A stretch of 64,000 nucleotides of DNA, taken from the NCBI GenBank assembly GCA_014204635.1, contig JACHLS010000007.1, positions 95,536-159,535 of the forward strand, in the 5' to 3' direction. The notes beneath the pieces were generated by a model. It did not search any database. It saw only the letters and a list, made by a program, of their open reading frames with translations, and was not told the DNA's origin. Positions 52,354-61,116 of the stretch are shown piece by piece. Positions within the stretch are counted from its first letter, which is position 1. Each line of letters starts with the position of its first letter. The translations under genes and the position numbers were made by a program. The stretch comes from Sporosarcina luteola. GTDB taxonomy: Bacteria > Bacillota > Bacilli > Bacillales_A > Planococcaceae.

Positions 52354-52428
52354 TGGCTCCGCAGGTAGGACTCGAACCTACGACCGATCGGTTAACAGCC
52401 GATTGCTCTACCACTGAGCTACTGCGGA
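52354..52428 (-). tRNA. tRNA-Asn (GUU)
   Basis: Minus strand. The acceptor is TCCGCAG / CTGCGGA, the anticodon loop CTGTTAA has GTT, the T arm GGTTCGAGTCC is intact and CCA is encoded. Confidence 0.95.
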
Positions 52429-52595
52429 ATTGCATTATGTATTTGCTACAAAATGTAGTATACCACAATTCTTTCATTTTCCAACACTTTTTTAAGTGCT
52501 TGTCCTAACGACTTTTTTATATTATCACGGGGATTCATATTGGTCAAGCCCATTTCATAAAGTATTTTAACATCGTACTTAAAAGGGGTTCTAGT

Positions 52596-53258
52596 ATGAA
52601 GCAAAAAACCATTATTCTTACCATCCTTGTTTGCGGGATTCTATTGCTAGTCCCGTTCCCGCATAAACCATCACTACTCTCGGTTGTCAAACTAACTGAA
52701 GAACCGGAGCATATTATCGTACGAGGATCAACCGGTTCAGCTTTAACTGTCAATATTTCATTCGGCGATGTGGATGTTGAAAATTGGATCGCAAATTTAA
52801 AAGCCCCCTATCCACTTTTGTTCCTCGATATGGATTGGGTAGATCGTTTTCCCGAGACGGTGGAGTTAATCAAAGAGAAGAACATTCCGGTGGCATTGTT
52901 AGGACATGCCGGGGAAGCCTATCATCAAAAAACCGACTTGCTGAAACTGCAATTGGAACAGTTTGAAACAGTTTTCGGCTCACAGCCGCTCTGGTTCCGA
53001 ACAATGGATGAAGACTTTCCTCTCTTGCTGCGTACTGCTTTATGGGAGGCCGAAGTCAATGCACTCGGCTCTTCAACTATTTATACAGCAGGGGAAATTC
53101 CACCCATAGTAGAGGGCGAAATTATATCTGTTCCCCTTCATCGCGATGTCAGGATATCGTTTGGAGACCTGAAGAAATTAATGGATAGTCGAGAATTTCA
53201 GCCTTTGGAGGATGTATTGTTCGCCATGTCTGTTAAAGTCAAAAAAGTACCCAAATAG
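52596..53258 (+). CDS. Degenerate PdaB-like polysaccharide deacetylase
   Basis: Membrane-anchored or exported protein of 220 aa with an N-terminal helix (IILTILVCGILLLVPF). It occupies the pdaB position and orientation beside kbaA. ALTVNISFGD aligns with the PdaB segment ALTFDISWGD, and DRFPETVELIKEKN with the RHPDTVARIVKDG region. The catalytic Asp of the TFD motif is Asn here, and the usual HxxxH-type metal ligands and the C-terminal LLHA motif are not recognisable. It is probably a catalytically dead member of the NodB fold. A poor AAAAGGGG ribosome-binding site precedes the ATG. Deacetylase activity should not be assumed. Confidence 0.6.
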   Translation: MKQKTIILTILVCGILLLVPFPHKPSLLSVVKLTEEPEHIIVRGSTGSALTVNISFGDVDVENWIANLKAPYPLLFLDMDWVDRFPETVELIKEKNIPVALLGHAGEAYHQKTDLLKLQLEQFETVFGSQPLWFRTMDEDFPLLLRTALWEAEVNALGSSTIYTAGEIPPIVEGEIISVPLHRDVRISFGDLKKLMDSREFQPLEDVLFAMSVKVKKVPK

Positions 53259-53282
53259 CTCCATTGCTTTCTTTTCATACAA

Positions 53283-53317
53283 AAAGGCGGTTTGGAACAG
53301 TAACTCCAGCCGCCTTT
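53283..53317. terminator. Bidirectional terminator between the PdaB-like gene and kbaA
   Basis: Stem AAAGGCGG (53283-53290) with CCGCCTTT (53310-53317), flanked by an A run on the left and T on the right, so it can act in both directions. Confidence 0.85.
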
Positions 53318-53324
53318 TCCATGT

Positions 53325-53993
53325 TTACTTCGCTTTCGCCAACTTCCGCGCTTTTCGGCGCTCCTCCAGTTTGGCCTTGTCCTCGTCTGATTTCCGATTA
53401 TATTTCGGCAGCATTAACAGCTGATATGCATTAACTGCAAGCAATGGGAATAATAAGATTGTCACCCATGAATCGATATTGCCGGAACGGACCATTAATG
53501 CAGGCAGCCATTCAAGTGTCGTAATGACGATCATGAAAAACAGAGCAGAAATTAGCGCATGTTTTTTTGTCCACTTCGCTTTGAAATAAGCAGTAACTAT
53601 AGACGTAGCCAACAGTGTAAATAACAACACCAAATATAATACCGTACGATCCTTATTCTCAGAAGTCAGTTGGAATCTAAAGAAGACCAGATCAAACAGG
53701 ACAACCACTATGATCAACAGCTGCACCCAATTCCATAATGTCAAGGAGCGGAACATATTCACTCCGAATTGGTGTACTGTCAAATAAGCGAAGAAGCCCA
53801 TTTGTGCGACGACACTCATCGTAAATCCAAGAAAAATCATCCATAGAAATGCGCCGATAAATTCGACATATTGTCCCGACGCTATATATTGCGAGAAGAA
53901 TTCCCAGCGGACAATCAACCCGGCGATTGCCGTGATTCCCCCTCCAATCAACAATGCATTTAAAAAAAACTTTACCCAATTTCGTATTGTCAC
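53325..53993 (-). CDS. kbaA: KinB-signalling activation protein KbaA
   Basis: Integral membrane protein (222 aa) with about six helices, needed in B. subtilis for the KinB branch of the sporulation phosphorelay. It begins TIRNWVKFFLNALLIGGGITAIAG and ends in a basic, charged tail (RKSDEDKAKLEERRKARKLAKAK). GTG at 53991-53993, nine bases after GGGG, fits the family N-terminus better than the ATG at 54023. It is flanked by gerD and the PdaB-like gene as in B. subtilis. Confidence 0.88.
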   Translation of the reverse strand: MTIRNWVKFFLNALLIGGGITAIAGLIVRWEFFSQYIASGQYVEFIGAFLWMIFLGFTMSVVAQMGFFAYLTVHQFGVNMFRSLTLWNWVQLLIIVVVLFDLVFFRFQLTSENKDRTVLYLVLLFTLLATSIVTAYFKAKWTKKHALISALFFMIVITTLEWLPALMVRSGNIDSWVTILLFPLLAVNAYQLLMLPKYNRKSDEDKAKLEERRKARKLAKAK

Positions 53994-54134
53994 TACATCG
54001 TTCCCCTTTTCAATTGCTTCCATAAGTGTATCAACGTTTTTGCAAAAAATCTATTTCATTGTGGGAACTATGCATATTACGGCACAGATTGTGAACAATA
54101 ATTGAAAAAGCAGCCGGAAGGGAATTTGATATCC

Positions 54135-54755
54135 ATGAGAAAGAAGTGGATCTTTGTAATCGCTTGCGCATTTCTGCTATTCGGATGTACTCAACAGCAG
54201 CAAAATCCGAACTACGATGAAATGAAAAAGATGATGACAGATGCATTGCAAACCGAGGATGGTAAAAAAGCACTTCGAAAAACACTCACTGATCCGGAAT
54301 TCCGGGAGCTGATTGTTTTGGAGCAAACAGAAGTGAAAAAATCCATTGAAGATACATTGCTGTCTAAAAAAGGAGAAGACTTCTGGAAACATACATTTGA
54401 AGATCCCAAATTCACGGAATCAGTTGCCAAGAGTATAAAAAAACAGCAACAAGACATTATGACACAACTCATGAACGACTCGTCCTTCCAGAAACAAATG
54501 CAAGATTTCTTCGGACAACCGGATATGCAAAAACAATTAGAGACTATTTTAAAATCGTCCGACTTAAAAAAGCAAATGGAAAAGTCTATTGAAGATACGA
54601 TCAACAATCCGCTCATGCAAGCTAAATGGCAGGAATTGATACTAAAAGCCGGAGAAGTGACGCCGACCAAAGGAGAAGGAGACAAAGGCGGCGGTGGCAG
54701 CGAAGGCGGCGGAGGAGCAGGTGGCGGAGGAGATAAAGGCGGAGGAGGCCAGTAG
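54135..54755 (+). CDS. gerD: Spore germination lipoprotein GerD
   Basis: Lipoprotein of 206 aa that in Bacillus clusters germinant receptors in the spore inner membrane. The lipobox ends at Cys18 (FLLFGC). The core is rich in helix with repeats of the type DPEFRELI, DPKFTESVAKSI and SSFQKQMQDFF. The C-terminal 25 residues are almost all Gly with Asp/Lys/Ser (GDKGGGGSEGGGGAGGGG). ATG 54135 (MRKKWIFVIA) is chosen, since the longer frame lacks a signal peptide start. It is convergent with salA and divergent from kbaA. Confidence 0.9.
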   Translation: MRKKWIFVIACAFLLFGCTQQQQNPNYDEMKKMMTDALQTEDGKKALRKTLTDPEFRELIVLEQTEVKKSIEDTLLSKKGEDFWKHTFEDPKFTESVAKSIKKQQQDIMTQLMNDSSFQKQMQDFFGQPDMQKQLETILKSSDLKKQMEKSIEDTINNPLMQAKWQELILKAGEVTPTKGEGDKGGGGSEGGGGAGGGGDKGGGGQ

Positions 54756-54773
54756 GCCATTCCTCCGCTTTTC

Positions 54774-55829
54774 TCATTTCGTCTTTTCAATTACATTTGA
54801 AGCGATCTGCATATAAATGGCACCGATTGGGTGGCTTTCCGCATAAACCGAAGGAGCGAAATCACTTTCGTTCCAATCAGGCTGTCCTAACGGAATCTGC
54901 CCTAACAATTCCGTCCGAAGCTCTTCTGCAAGCTTTGGACCACCTCCAGAGCCAAAGACGTACTCTTTCTCCCCAGTCAGTTTCGATTCGAACCAAGCCA
55001 TGTTTTCTATGACGCCTAAGATATCATGTTCCGTCTGTAATGCCATAGCACCCGCCCGTGCAGCAACAAATGCAGCAGTTGGATGTGGCGTCGTTACGAC
55101 AATCTCTTTGGATGAAGGGATCATTTGGTGGATATCGAGCGCTACGTCACCAGTGCCTGGCGGCAAGTCCAGAATGAGGTAGTCAAGAGGACCCCATTCT
55201 ACATCTCGGAAAAATTGATCGAGCACCTTTCCTAGCATCGGTCCGCGCCATACCACCGGTGCGTTATCTTCAACGAAGAAGCCCATGGATATGACCTTTA
55301 CACCAAACCGGTCGACTGGAATGATCCGGTCGCCGCGAACGATCGGCAAATCGGTGATGCCCATCATATCCGGAATACTGAACCCATAAATATCCGCATC
55401 AATTAAACCGACCTTCTTGCCAAGGCGGGCTAGGGCGACCGCAAGATTGACGGAAACTGTCGATTTCCCAACGCCGCCTTTGCCGGATGCAATGGAAATG
55501 AAGGTAATATCATTTAACGGCGATAGCAAGTCTTGTGTCTCAGCTTCCGTTGCGGTCCCTCTGAATTTCTCAAGTGTTTCAGCCGGCAATTCCTCAAACC
55601 GAATCCCTACCGAATCCGCCCCGGCCGCTTTCAACACCTCAACGACTTTCATTTGTAAAGCCATTTGTTCTGCCGTATTGATTTTGGCAATAGCAAGCTT
55701 CACACTAACGTGTGCTTTCTCCGCTTTAACGGATACATTTACAATTCCGCCAGTCTCGGATAGCGGTCTATGTAGAAACGGATCTTGTAATTCGCCAACG
55801 ATCTCACGGACGTTCTGTTCTGTCATCAC
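54774..55829 (-). CDS. salA: Mrp-family P-loop ATPase SalA
   Basis: Mrp/NBP35-type ATPase (351 aa), very like B. subtilis SalA. The N-terminal MIP18/DUF59 domain spans about 1-90. The deviant Walker A is SGKGGVGKST near residues 113-122, DADIYGFSIPDMMG follows, and DLPPGTGDVALD carries the switch region. It may carry Fe-S clusters or act as an ATP-dependent regulator of scoC, as reported for SalA. The conserved CxxC of some Mrp proteins is absent. The start is GTG 55829 (AAGGAG nine bases before) or the next ATG. It lies 66 bases after cwlD. Confidence 0.92.
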   Translation of the reverse strand: MMTEQNVREIVGELQDPFLHRPLSETGGIVNVSVKAEKAHVSVKLAIAKINTAEQMALQMKVVEVLKAAGADSVGIRFEELPAETLEKFRGTATEAETQDLLSPLNDITFISIASGKGGVGKSTVSVNLAVALARLGKKVGLIDADIYGFSIPDMMGITDLPIVRGDRIIPVDRFGVKVISMGFFVEDNAPVVWRGPMLGKVLDQFFRDVEWGPLDYLILDLPPGTGDVALDIHQMIPSSKEIVVTTPHPTAAFVAARAGAMALQTEHDILGVIENMAWFESKLTGEKEYVFGSGGGPKLAEELRTELLGQIPLGQPDWNESDFAPSVYAESHPIGAIYMQIASNVIEKTK

Positions 55830-55895
55830 GATAAAACACTCCTTAGAGGCTAATTTTCTCCTCTAAGTATACCATAGTGCATGCTATACAAAGCT

Positions 55896-56618
55896 CTATC
55901 TGCTTTCGTCTTCTTCGGATTGATGAAACTCGATGATTCCTTCTACAATCGCGTCCGCTACTTTTGCTTGATAAGCAGGATCCACAAGCAGGCCACGTTC
56001 TTCCGGATTGGAAATAAATCCGGTTTCAACCAAGACGGAAGGCATGGGAACCTTCTTCAAGAGATAAACGCCTTTTATGGAAAGCGCCTCACGATCTGTA
56101 TTTTTCAACGATTCACGGAAGGAGGATTGGATCGACTTGGCCAGCAGTTCCCCAGATGGATGCCCATCCGGATGGAAAAACACCTGAGCTCCCCGCCACT
56201 TTGAATCTGGAATAGCGTTGACATGTACGCTGACAAAGATATCTGGATTCTCCTTAATTGCAATTTGCTCCCTCAATTTCAAGTCGGCAAATTTACGTTC
56301 GCGATTGGTACCAAACTTTTCACTCGGCGCATGTTCTGCGATTGCATCTCCGTCCTTCTCCCGTGTCATCATTACGACTGCACCTTTGTTTTCTAGTTTT
56401 TTCTTCAACTCATGAGAAATGGATAACGTAATATCACGCTCAATTACCTCATCTACTGACGCTCCTCCATCCAGCCCTCCATGCCCTGGATCAAGTACAA
56501 TCTTCACCCCTGCTAGTTTTTCCGGCAGAAAAAACCCCCGATCGGATGCTTTCACCCCATACAGCACTACGCCTAACGAACAGAGAAATAATAGCCCGAT
56601 AATGAGCCACCGCTTCAT
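55896..56618 (-). CDS. cwlD: Spore cortex amidase CwlD
   Basis: N-acetylmuramoyl-L-alanine amidase (240 aa) needed for muramic-delta-lactam formation in spore cortex. An N-terminal signal anchor (KRWLIIGLLFLCSLGVVLYG) precedes the Amidase_3 zinc domain, with His in LDPGHGG, Glu in IERD, His in SVHVNA and the catalytic Glu in VLVETGFISN. ATG 56618 behind AAGGCGG is preferred over the longer frame. It is followed by salA as in B. subtilis. Confidence 0.93.
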   Translation of the reverse strand: MKRWLIIGLLFLCSLGVVLYGVKASDRGFFLPEKLAGVKIVLDPGHGGLDGGASVDEVIERDITLSISHELKKKLENKGAVVMMTREKDGDAIAEHAPSEKFGTNRERKFADLKLREQIAIKENPDIFVSVHVNAIPDSKWRGAQVFFHPDGHPSGELLAKSIQSSFRESLKNTDREALSIKGVYLLKKVPMPSVLVETGFISNPEERGLLVDPAYQAKVADAIVEGIIEFHQSEEDESR

Positions 56619-56691
56619 CTCGACACCGCCTTTTTCCACACTATACGCGGCGGAGGAGTGGGATATGCATAGCTTGTATTCATGTCCGGCC

Positions 56692-56734
56692 ACAAAAAAA
56701 CAAACTGCCCCGCGTCGTGTAAGCGGGACAGTTT
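56692..56734 (-). terminator. Terminator of the PHP gene
   Basis: Twelve-pair stem AAACTGTCCCGC / GCGGGGCAGTTT with a nine-base loop, then GTTTTTTT on the minus strand. Confidence 0.9.
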
Positions 56735-56756
56735 ATAGGGAAAACAAGAAGCGAAA

Positions 56757-57518
56757 TCAAACCACTTTTTCCATCTTCTCTTTCAAGCGCTTCTTCAACT
56801 CCTTGGCGGCAGCCACCTTTTCATCCAACTCTGTAGAAATTTCAATACGATAAGCTCCACTCCGAATCGCATCCTTGAATTCGCGTACGGTACGGCAGCT
56901 CACGTCCAGCACATTCACTACAGCACCATACTGCAAGCTTTGGTGTGTATCGCTCCCTCCCACAACCGGAATTCCGATTTGCTCAGCCAAGGAATACACT
57001 TCTCGGCTATTTTTCTCGATTCCTTTTTCATATAGATCCTTGCCATTTAAATCAAATGCATCTAATTTAGCCAACAGATCTCCTGCTAAATGATGAAGTG
57101 GTGTGCTCTCCCGATAAGGATGGCCGCCAATGACGAGGAATTCAGCACTCGCCGCCTCTTTTAACAGTTCCTGAAAAGGAATAAAGCTCCCTTTCTCCGT
57201 ATAGGGATCAAGTTTCTTTCTCAACTCGAGCAAGTCGGTCCGCTTTCCGATTACAAGAATATGACCTGTCTCTTTAATGTCAACTTCCATTCCAGGGAAG
57301 ACTTTCAACCCATCGACTTCGTAATAATGGTCTATATACGGAAAGTGATCGTCCAATGTATCATAAACATCTGAGAATCGATGCGTATTAAAATGCTCCG
57401 TCAAAGCAATGGCATCCAGGTCGTTTTCCTTGGCTGCTTGCACCAACTCCATAAAATAATCCAGTGAGAAATTCACTTTCTTTGATAGTTTTCCGTGTGT
57501 ATGAAAATCAATTTTCAT
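56757..57518 (-). CDS. PHP-domain phosphoesterase
   Basis: Metal-dependent phosphoesterase of the PHP family (253 aa). Ligand motifs occur in order: DFHTHGKLS at the N-terminus, TEHFNTHRF, FPGMEVDI, VIGGHPYR and GGSDTHQ. It may be a histidinol-phosphatase-like or nucleotide phosphatase; the substrate is not known. The C-terminal 40 residues are a Lys/Glu-rich helix. AGGGGAATAGCAC precedes the ATG. It starts 37 bases after ecfT and may be the last gene of the ECF operon, since no terminator separates them. Confidence 0.82.
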   Translation of the reverse strand: MKIDFHTHGKLSKKVNFSLDYFMELVQAAKENDLDAIALTEHFNTHRFSDVYDTLDDHFPYIDHYYEVDGLKVFPGMEVDIKETGHILVIGKRTDLLELRKKLDPYTEKGSFIPFQELLKEAASAEFLVIGGHPYRESTPLHHLAGDLLAKLDAFDLNGKDLYEKGIEKNSREVYSLAEQIGIPVVGGSDTHQSLQYGAVVNVLDVSCRTVREFKDAIRSGAYRIEISTELDEKVAAAKELKKRLKEKMEKVV

Positions 57519-57555
57519 GTGCTATTCCCCTATTCTTTAAGTAGCAATGCATTCT

Positions 57556-58377
57556 CTATGAAATAAATGTACCCAGCCAAAAGGCAAATGAAATATAGGC
57601 CACTGTTCCAATAAGAAACAACGGATCTTTATACGTATACGTCAAGTGTGCCAACTTCATTTTCTTTACCTCTGCATTTGTAAATGAATAACTAAACCCT
57701 TTTGTTTCTAAGGCTTCAACAGTAGTTCTTGATCTTTTCGCACTGTTTAATATTAGTGGGTAAAATGACAACACTAATAGTTTTAAGTAATAAGAAGCCG
57801 TCCGCCAATAAAAAATGCCGTGTGTCTCTGGAGCTTTCCCGCGCAAACGGTAGGATAGAAACACCCTTTGAAATTCTTCCACCAGTGTCGGAAGAATTCG
57901 GTACCCAAAGGACACACTGAATGAAGCCTGCCCGGGAACGCCGAAGCTGAGCAGCGCATCGCTAAAGCGTTCAGGATCCATGCTGGTGAAAACGGCAATG
58001 CTCGCCAATGCGATCACAGCTAATTTTACTGTCAACCAAAACATTGGAAGCAATGACGCAAGGCCTCCTCCGAAAACTAAGGAAACTAGTAAAAGAAATC
58101 CAATTTCCCCCAGCAAACCCGCGCACAGAATGACAATGATCAAAGGGCTTACACGCGCCATAATTGTTAAAACAACCATTAGAACCAAAAAGCAACTTAA
58201 TACGATTTTGTTATGAATAAACCACGGTACGATACCAAAAAATAAGTACCAAATAATCAACGTGCGAGGGTGCAAGGAGGCGAGAAAAGTTTCTTTTCCG
58301 CCATAAGCTGTTTTAATTAATTCACTTTTTACGTATTCGATATTTAATTTTTCACGCATATCCTTTACATAATTCAA
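57556..58377 (-). CDS. ECF transporter T component
   Basis: Energy-coupling-factor transmembrane scaffold (273 aa) with about five helices and the coupling motifs SRTTVEALETKGFS (the A-R-G type helix) near 215-230 and SYRLRGKAPETHG near 178-190. It links the ATPase domains to the S component. The TTG at 58377 has GGAGGGAG six bases upstream and overlaps the ATPase gene by 26 bases. ATG 58359 is the alternative. Confidence 0.85.
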   Translation of the reverse strand: MNYVKDMREKLNIEYVKSELIKTAYGGKETFLASLHPRTLIIWYLFFGIVPWFIHNKIVLSCFLVLMVVLTIMARVSPLIIVILCAGLLGEIGFLLLVSLVFGGGLASLLPMFWLTVKLAVIALASIAVFTSMDPERFSDALLSFGVPGQASFSVSFGYRILPTLVEEFQRVFLSYRLRGKAPETHGIFYWRTASYYLKLLVLSFYPLILNSAKRSRTTVEALETKGFSYSFTNAEVKKMKLAHLTYTYKDPLFLIGTVAYISFAFWLGTFIS

Positions 58378-60097
58378 GTTGTACTCCCTCCGCTCCCACT
58401 ACATCCAAGCGTGATGTAAATTCATCTATCGTAAAACAAGGCGGCGCTAGACATAATGCCCGGCTCAATTGCAAAATTTGAGGCGGTACAAGGCCTGCTT
58501 TTCTCATGACATCCTCATCACCAAAAATATCGTACCTGTTCCCGTCAGCTAGAATAGAACCTGAATTCATAACAATGATCCGGTTGGCCCACTCTGCAAC
58601 GAGCTGCATATCGTGGGTTGCGACAATGACTGTCTGCACATGGTTCTGCAACTTTCCGAGCATTTGGATCACCTGCTGTTTTGTGGCCACATCCAAATTA
58701 GCAGTCGGTTCGTCCAATAAAATGATGGCAGGGTTCATCGCCGCGCCAATGGCGAGTGATGCACGCCTTTGCTGGCCACCGCTTAGCAAACGGCCATCTT
58801 GATGCTGAATATCAACTAAATTGAAATCGGCAAGCAGCTTATCGACAATCAACTCATAATCCGGAATTTTTCGCACCCGCAAATAATATTCAATATCTTT
58901 TCTGATGGAATCGTCTATGAACATTTCCTCAGGACTCTGGTAAATATAAGACACTGCCTCACTTAAAACTTCCGGACTCGCTTTCCGCGTTTCCTTGCCA
59001 AGGACAACAACATGCCCATCGCTCGGCTTCACAATCCCGGCAATTAATTTAAGCAATGAAGATTTCCCCGCACCGTTATTTCCTACTAACGCAATGAGAT
59101 CATCCTGGTAAAATGATGTATTCACATTAGAAAGAACTTGCTTACGTTCCTTCTTCAGCGTCCTATACTCCAATGACATTTGATGGAAACGAATTAATTC
59201 CCTCTTTCCAGCCATGCTAGTCGTTGTGAAAGGAGGAAGAGTTTCTGTACGCTGCGAATAGGGTGAGAAATGCGTGATCGCTTCATTCATTTGTATCGGA
59301 AGAATACGGTCCTCATGACCTTTTTCTAATAGTGCATAGGCTGCCTGGGTTACTTGCGGTGGATAAATATTTCGCTGCACCAATTCCACCACTTGCGACA
59401 AAGCTTCCCTCACATCTTTTTTCCAAACGAGCTCTCCTTGATCCATCAGTATGACTTCTTTGCAGTAATTCGCTATAAATTCAGTATGATGTTCAATAAC
59501 GATAATTGTAATGCCAAGTTCTTCATTCAATTTTTTTAATATGTCATACACCTGTTTCGCATGATTCGGATCCAGTTGTGCAATTGGTTCATCAATAATC
59601 AGAAGTTTCGGTTTCATGGCCAATGCTCCGGCTAATGCAAGCATGTGCATTTGTCCTCCACTCAATTGCCAAATAAATTCATTCCGCAACGCAGACAACC
59701 CTGTTATGTTAAGAGCCCACTCTCCTCTTTCCTTATAATCAGCCAATCCGTAATTCAAAGGAACAAAGCTAACATCGTCCATTACAGTTGGGCGAACTAA
59801 TTGATTTTCAAAATCTTGATACACATATCCGACGTTTCTTGACAGTTGGGCTACAGAGTGGTCACTTGTCTTCATTGTGTCCAATATAACCTCACCCTCG
59901 AAATCACCCACATAAAATTGAGGGATCAAACCATTGAATGTTTTGCATAATGTCGATTTCCCTGAGCCGTTTCCGCCAATGATCGCCGTAAATTCGCCTT
60001 CGTAAATGGTTAGATTAATGTCCTTTAATACCGGACGATCTGCCCCTGGATAAGTAAAGGTGACATTCGACAATTGGACAAGGGAACTACGCGACAT
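58352..60097 (-). CDS. ECF transporter fused double ATPase
   Basis: Two ABC ATPase domains in one chain (581 aa). Domain 1 has Walker A GGNGSGKST near residues 41-49, LSGGQMHM and LLIIDEPIAQLDP. Domain 2 has GNNGAGKSS near 346-354, LSGGQQRR and ILLDEPTANLD. This is the EcfA1-A2 fusion (YkoD-like) typical of a dedicated group I ECF importer. It overlaps the S-component gene by 11 bases and the T gene by 26, so all three are co-translated. Confidence 0.88.
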   Translation of the reverse strand: MSRSSLVQLSNVTFTYPGADRPVLKDINLTIYEGEFTAIIGGNGSGKSTLCKTFNGLIPQFYVGDFEGEVILDTMKTSDHSVAQLSRNVGYVYQDFENQLVRPTVMDDVSFVPLNYGLADYKERGEWALNITGLSALRNEFIWQLSGGQMHMLALAGALAMKPKLLIIDEPIAQLDPNHAKQVYDILKKLNEELGITIIVIEHHTEFIANYCKEVILMDQGELVWKKDVREALSQVVELVQRNIYPPQVTQAAYALLEKGHEDRILPIQMNEAITHFSPYSQRTETLPPFTTTSMAGKRELIRFHQMSLEYRTLKKERKQVLSNVNTSFYQDDLIALVGNNGAGKSSLLKLIAGIVKPSDGHVVVLGKETRKASPEVLSEAVSYIYQSPEEMFIDDSIRKDIEYYLRVRKIPDYELIVDKLLADFNLVDIQHQDGRLLSGGQQRRASLAIGAAMNPAIILLDEPTANLDVATKQQVIQMLGKLQNHVQTVIVATHDMQLVAEWANRIIVMNSGSILADGNRYDIFGDEDVMRKAGLVPPQILQLSRALCLAPPCFTIDEFTSRLDVVGAEGVQLELCKGYA

Positions 60098-60959
60098 TGT
60101 TCAGTTTGCTCCTTTGCGTTCTATTCTTTCTAGCCATCAAAGCGATAGTAATGACCGCAATTACAGCAGCCACACCTATGACAATCCAAATAAACCAATC
60201 ACCGAACATTTCCATAAAGTCAGGTTCCCACTCACCGAAACTGAATTCTGTTTCAGATAAAAATTCAGCAATGATGGCAATCGCCGATAACACAATACCG
60301 ATTACTACAAATCTCGGTGTGACGATTTCTTTCATTGTATAGCGGTCATCCTTATTTCTTGGTTTCATTCCTAACAATGGCTCGATTTTCCCATACAAAC
60401 GCGGAACTAAGTACAATGTCGGCAATAAAGCGAAAAGGATGCCGGAAAACAGCAAATCATTCAGAAAAGCAACGCCTTCAATCACGATGATACTTTCAGC
60501 CAACCCCTTGACAGCCTCCAGTTCTTCAACCCCTACCCAAACCTTGCCTATGTCCACAATCATACCCAGCAGATGATGAACTATTAATCCTGACATGACC
60601 GCCACACCCACTTGCATACGATTCAAGGGGTTTCGCACTAAAATGCCTGCGATATACATTCCCAACGAAAACGTGATAAACTTTTCGATCTCACCGATGC
60701 CTCCGAACTGTCCAAGCATCAGTTCGCCAAAGATAATTTCACCTAATGAGGCACCGATCGCAGCATATAACGGATGAAACAGAATGCATAATGTTAATGG
60801 AATAAATGCAAAATACTCCACCGATAGTTCAACTGGTCCGAGTTGTAAACTCGGAATGAGTTCTGTGAACATGTTTGAAAGACCGTACAAGGACATCGAC
60901 AAAATAAAGACCATCATTTTTTGTGACTGTGTTAACTGAAATACTTCACGCTTCGCCAT
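60087..60959 (-). CDS. ECF transporter S (substrate-binding) component
   Basis: Membrane protein of 290 aa with about six helices in the N-terminal 210 residues, a cytoplasmic loop (KPRNKDDRYTMKE), and a further pair of helices. Its place directly before the fused ATPase and T genes marks it as the substrate-specific S component. I do not recognise the ligand. It is longer than the usual S protein (about 180-200 aa). ATG 60959 (MAKREVFQLT) has GGAGG nine bases upstream. Confidence 0.75.
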   Translation of the reverse strand: MAKREVFQLTQSQKMMVFILSMSLYGLSNMFTELIPSLQLGPVELSVEYFAFIPLTLCILFHPLYAAIGASLGEIIFGELMLGQFGGIGEIEKFITFSLGMYIAGILVRNPLNRMQVGVAVMSGLIVHHLLGMIVDIGKVWVGVEELEAVKGLAESIIVIEGVAFLNDLLFSGILFALLPTLYLVPRLYGKIEPLLGMKPRNKDDRYTMKEIVTPRFVVIGIVLSAIAIIAEFLSETEFSFGEWEPDFMEMFGDWFIWIVIGVAAVIAVITIALMARKNRTQRSKLNNVA

Positions 60960-61054
60960 TGAATCCATCCTCCCTTTCATTTCATACCAATCGTACCAAC
61001 CAATTGTTAATAAAGTATAAATCCAATGTAAATTATTTTTAACAAAGATAAGTT

Positions 61055-61072
61055 ATGAAAAATATTTTTCAT
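61055..61072. promoter_or_regulatory. 18-bp perfect palindrome, likely RpiR operator
   Basis: ATGAAAAATATTTTTCAT is a perfect palindrome in the AT-rich region between the divergent ECF operon and the RpiR-type gene. RpiR/MurR proteins bind palindromes of this kind, so it could control either or both units. Confidence 0.65.
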
Positions 61073-61116
61073 GTGATAAGCTACATGTAAATAACATGGT
61101 AAGGAGTTTGTTACAG

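Noticed and set aside
54212..54790. 192-codon frame on the minus strand opposite gerD
   Set aside because: Its Pro-rich N-terminus is the antisense of the GerD Gly tail. It overlaps a well-supported gene throughout.
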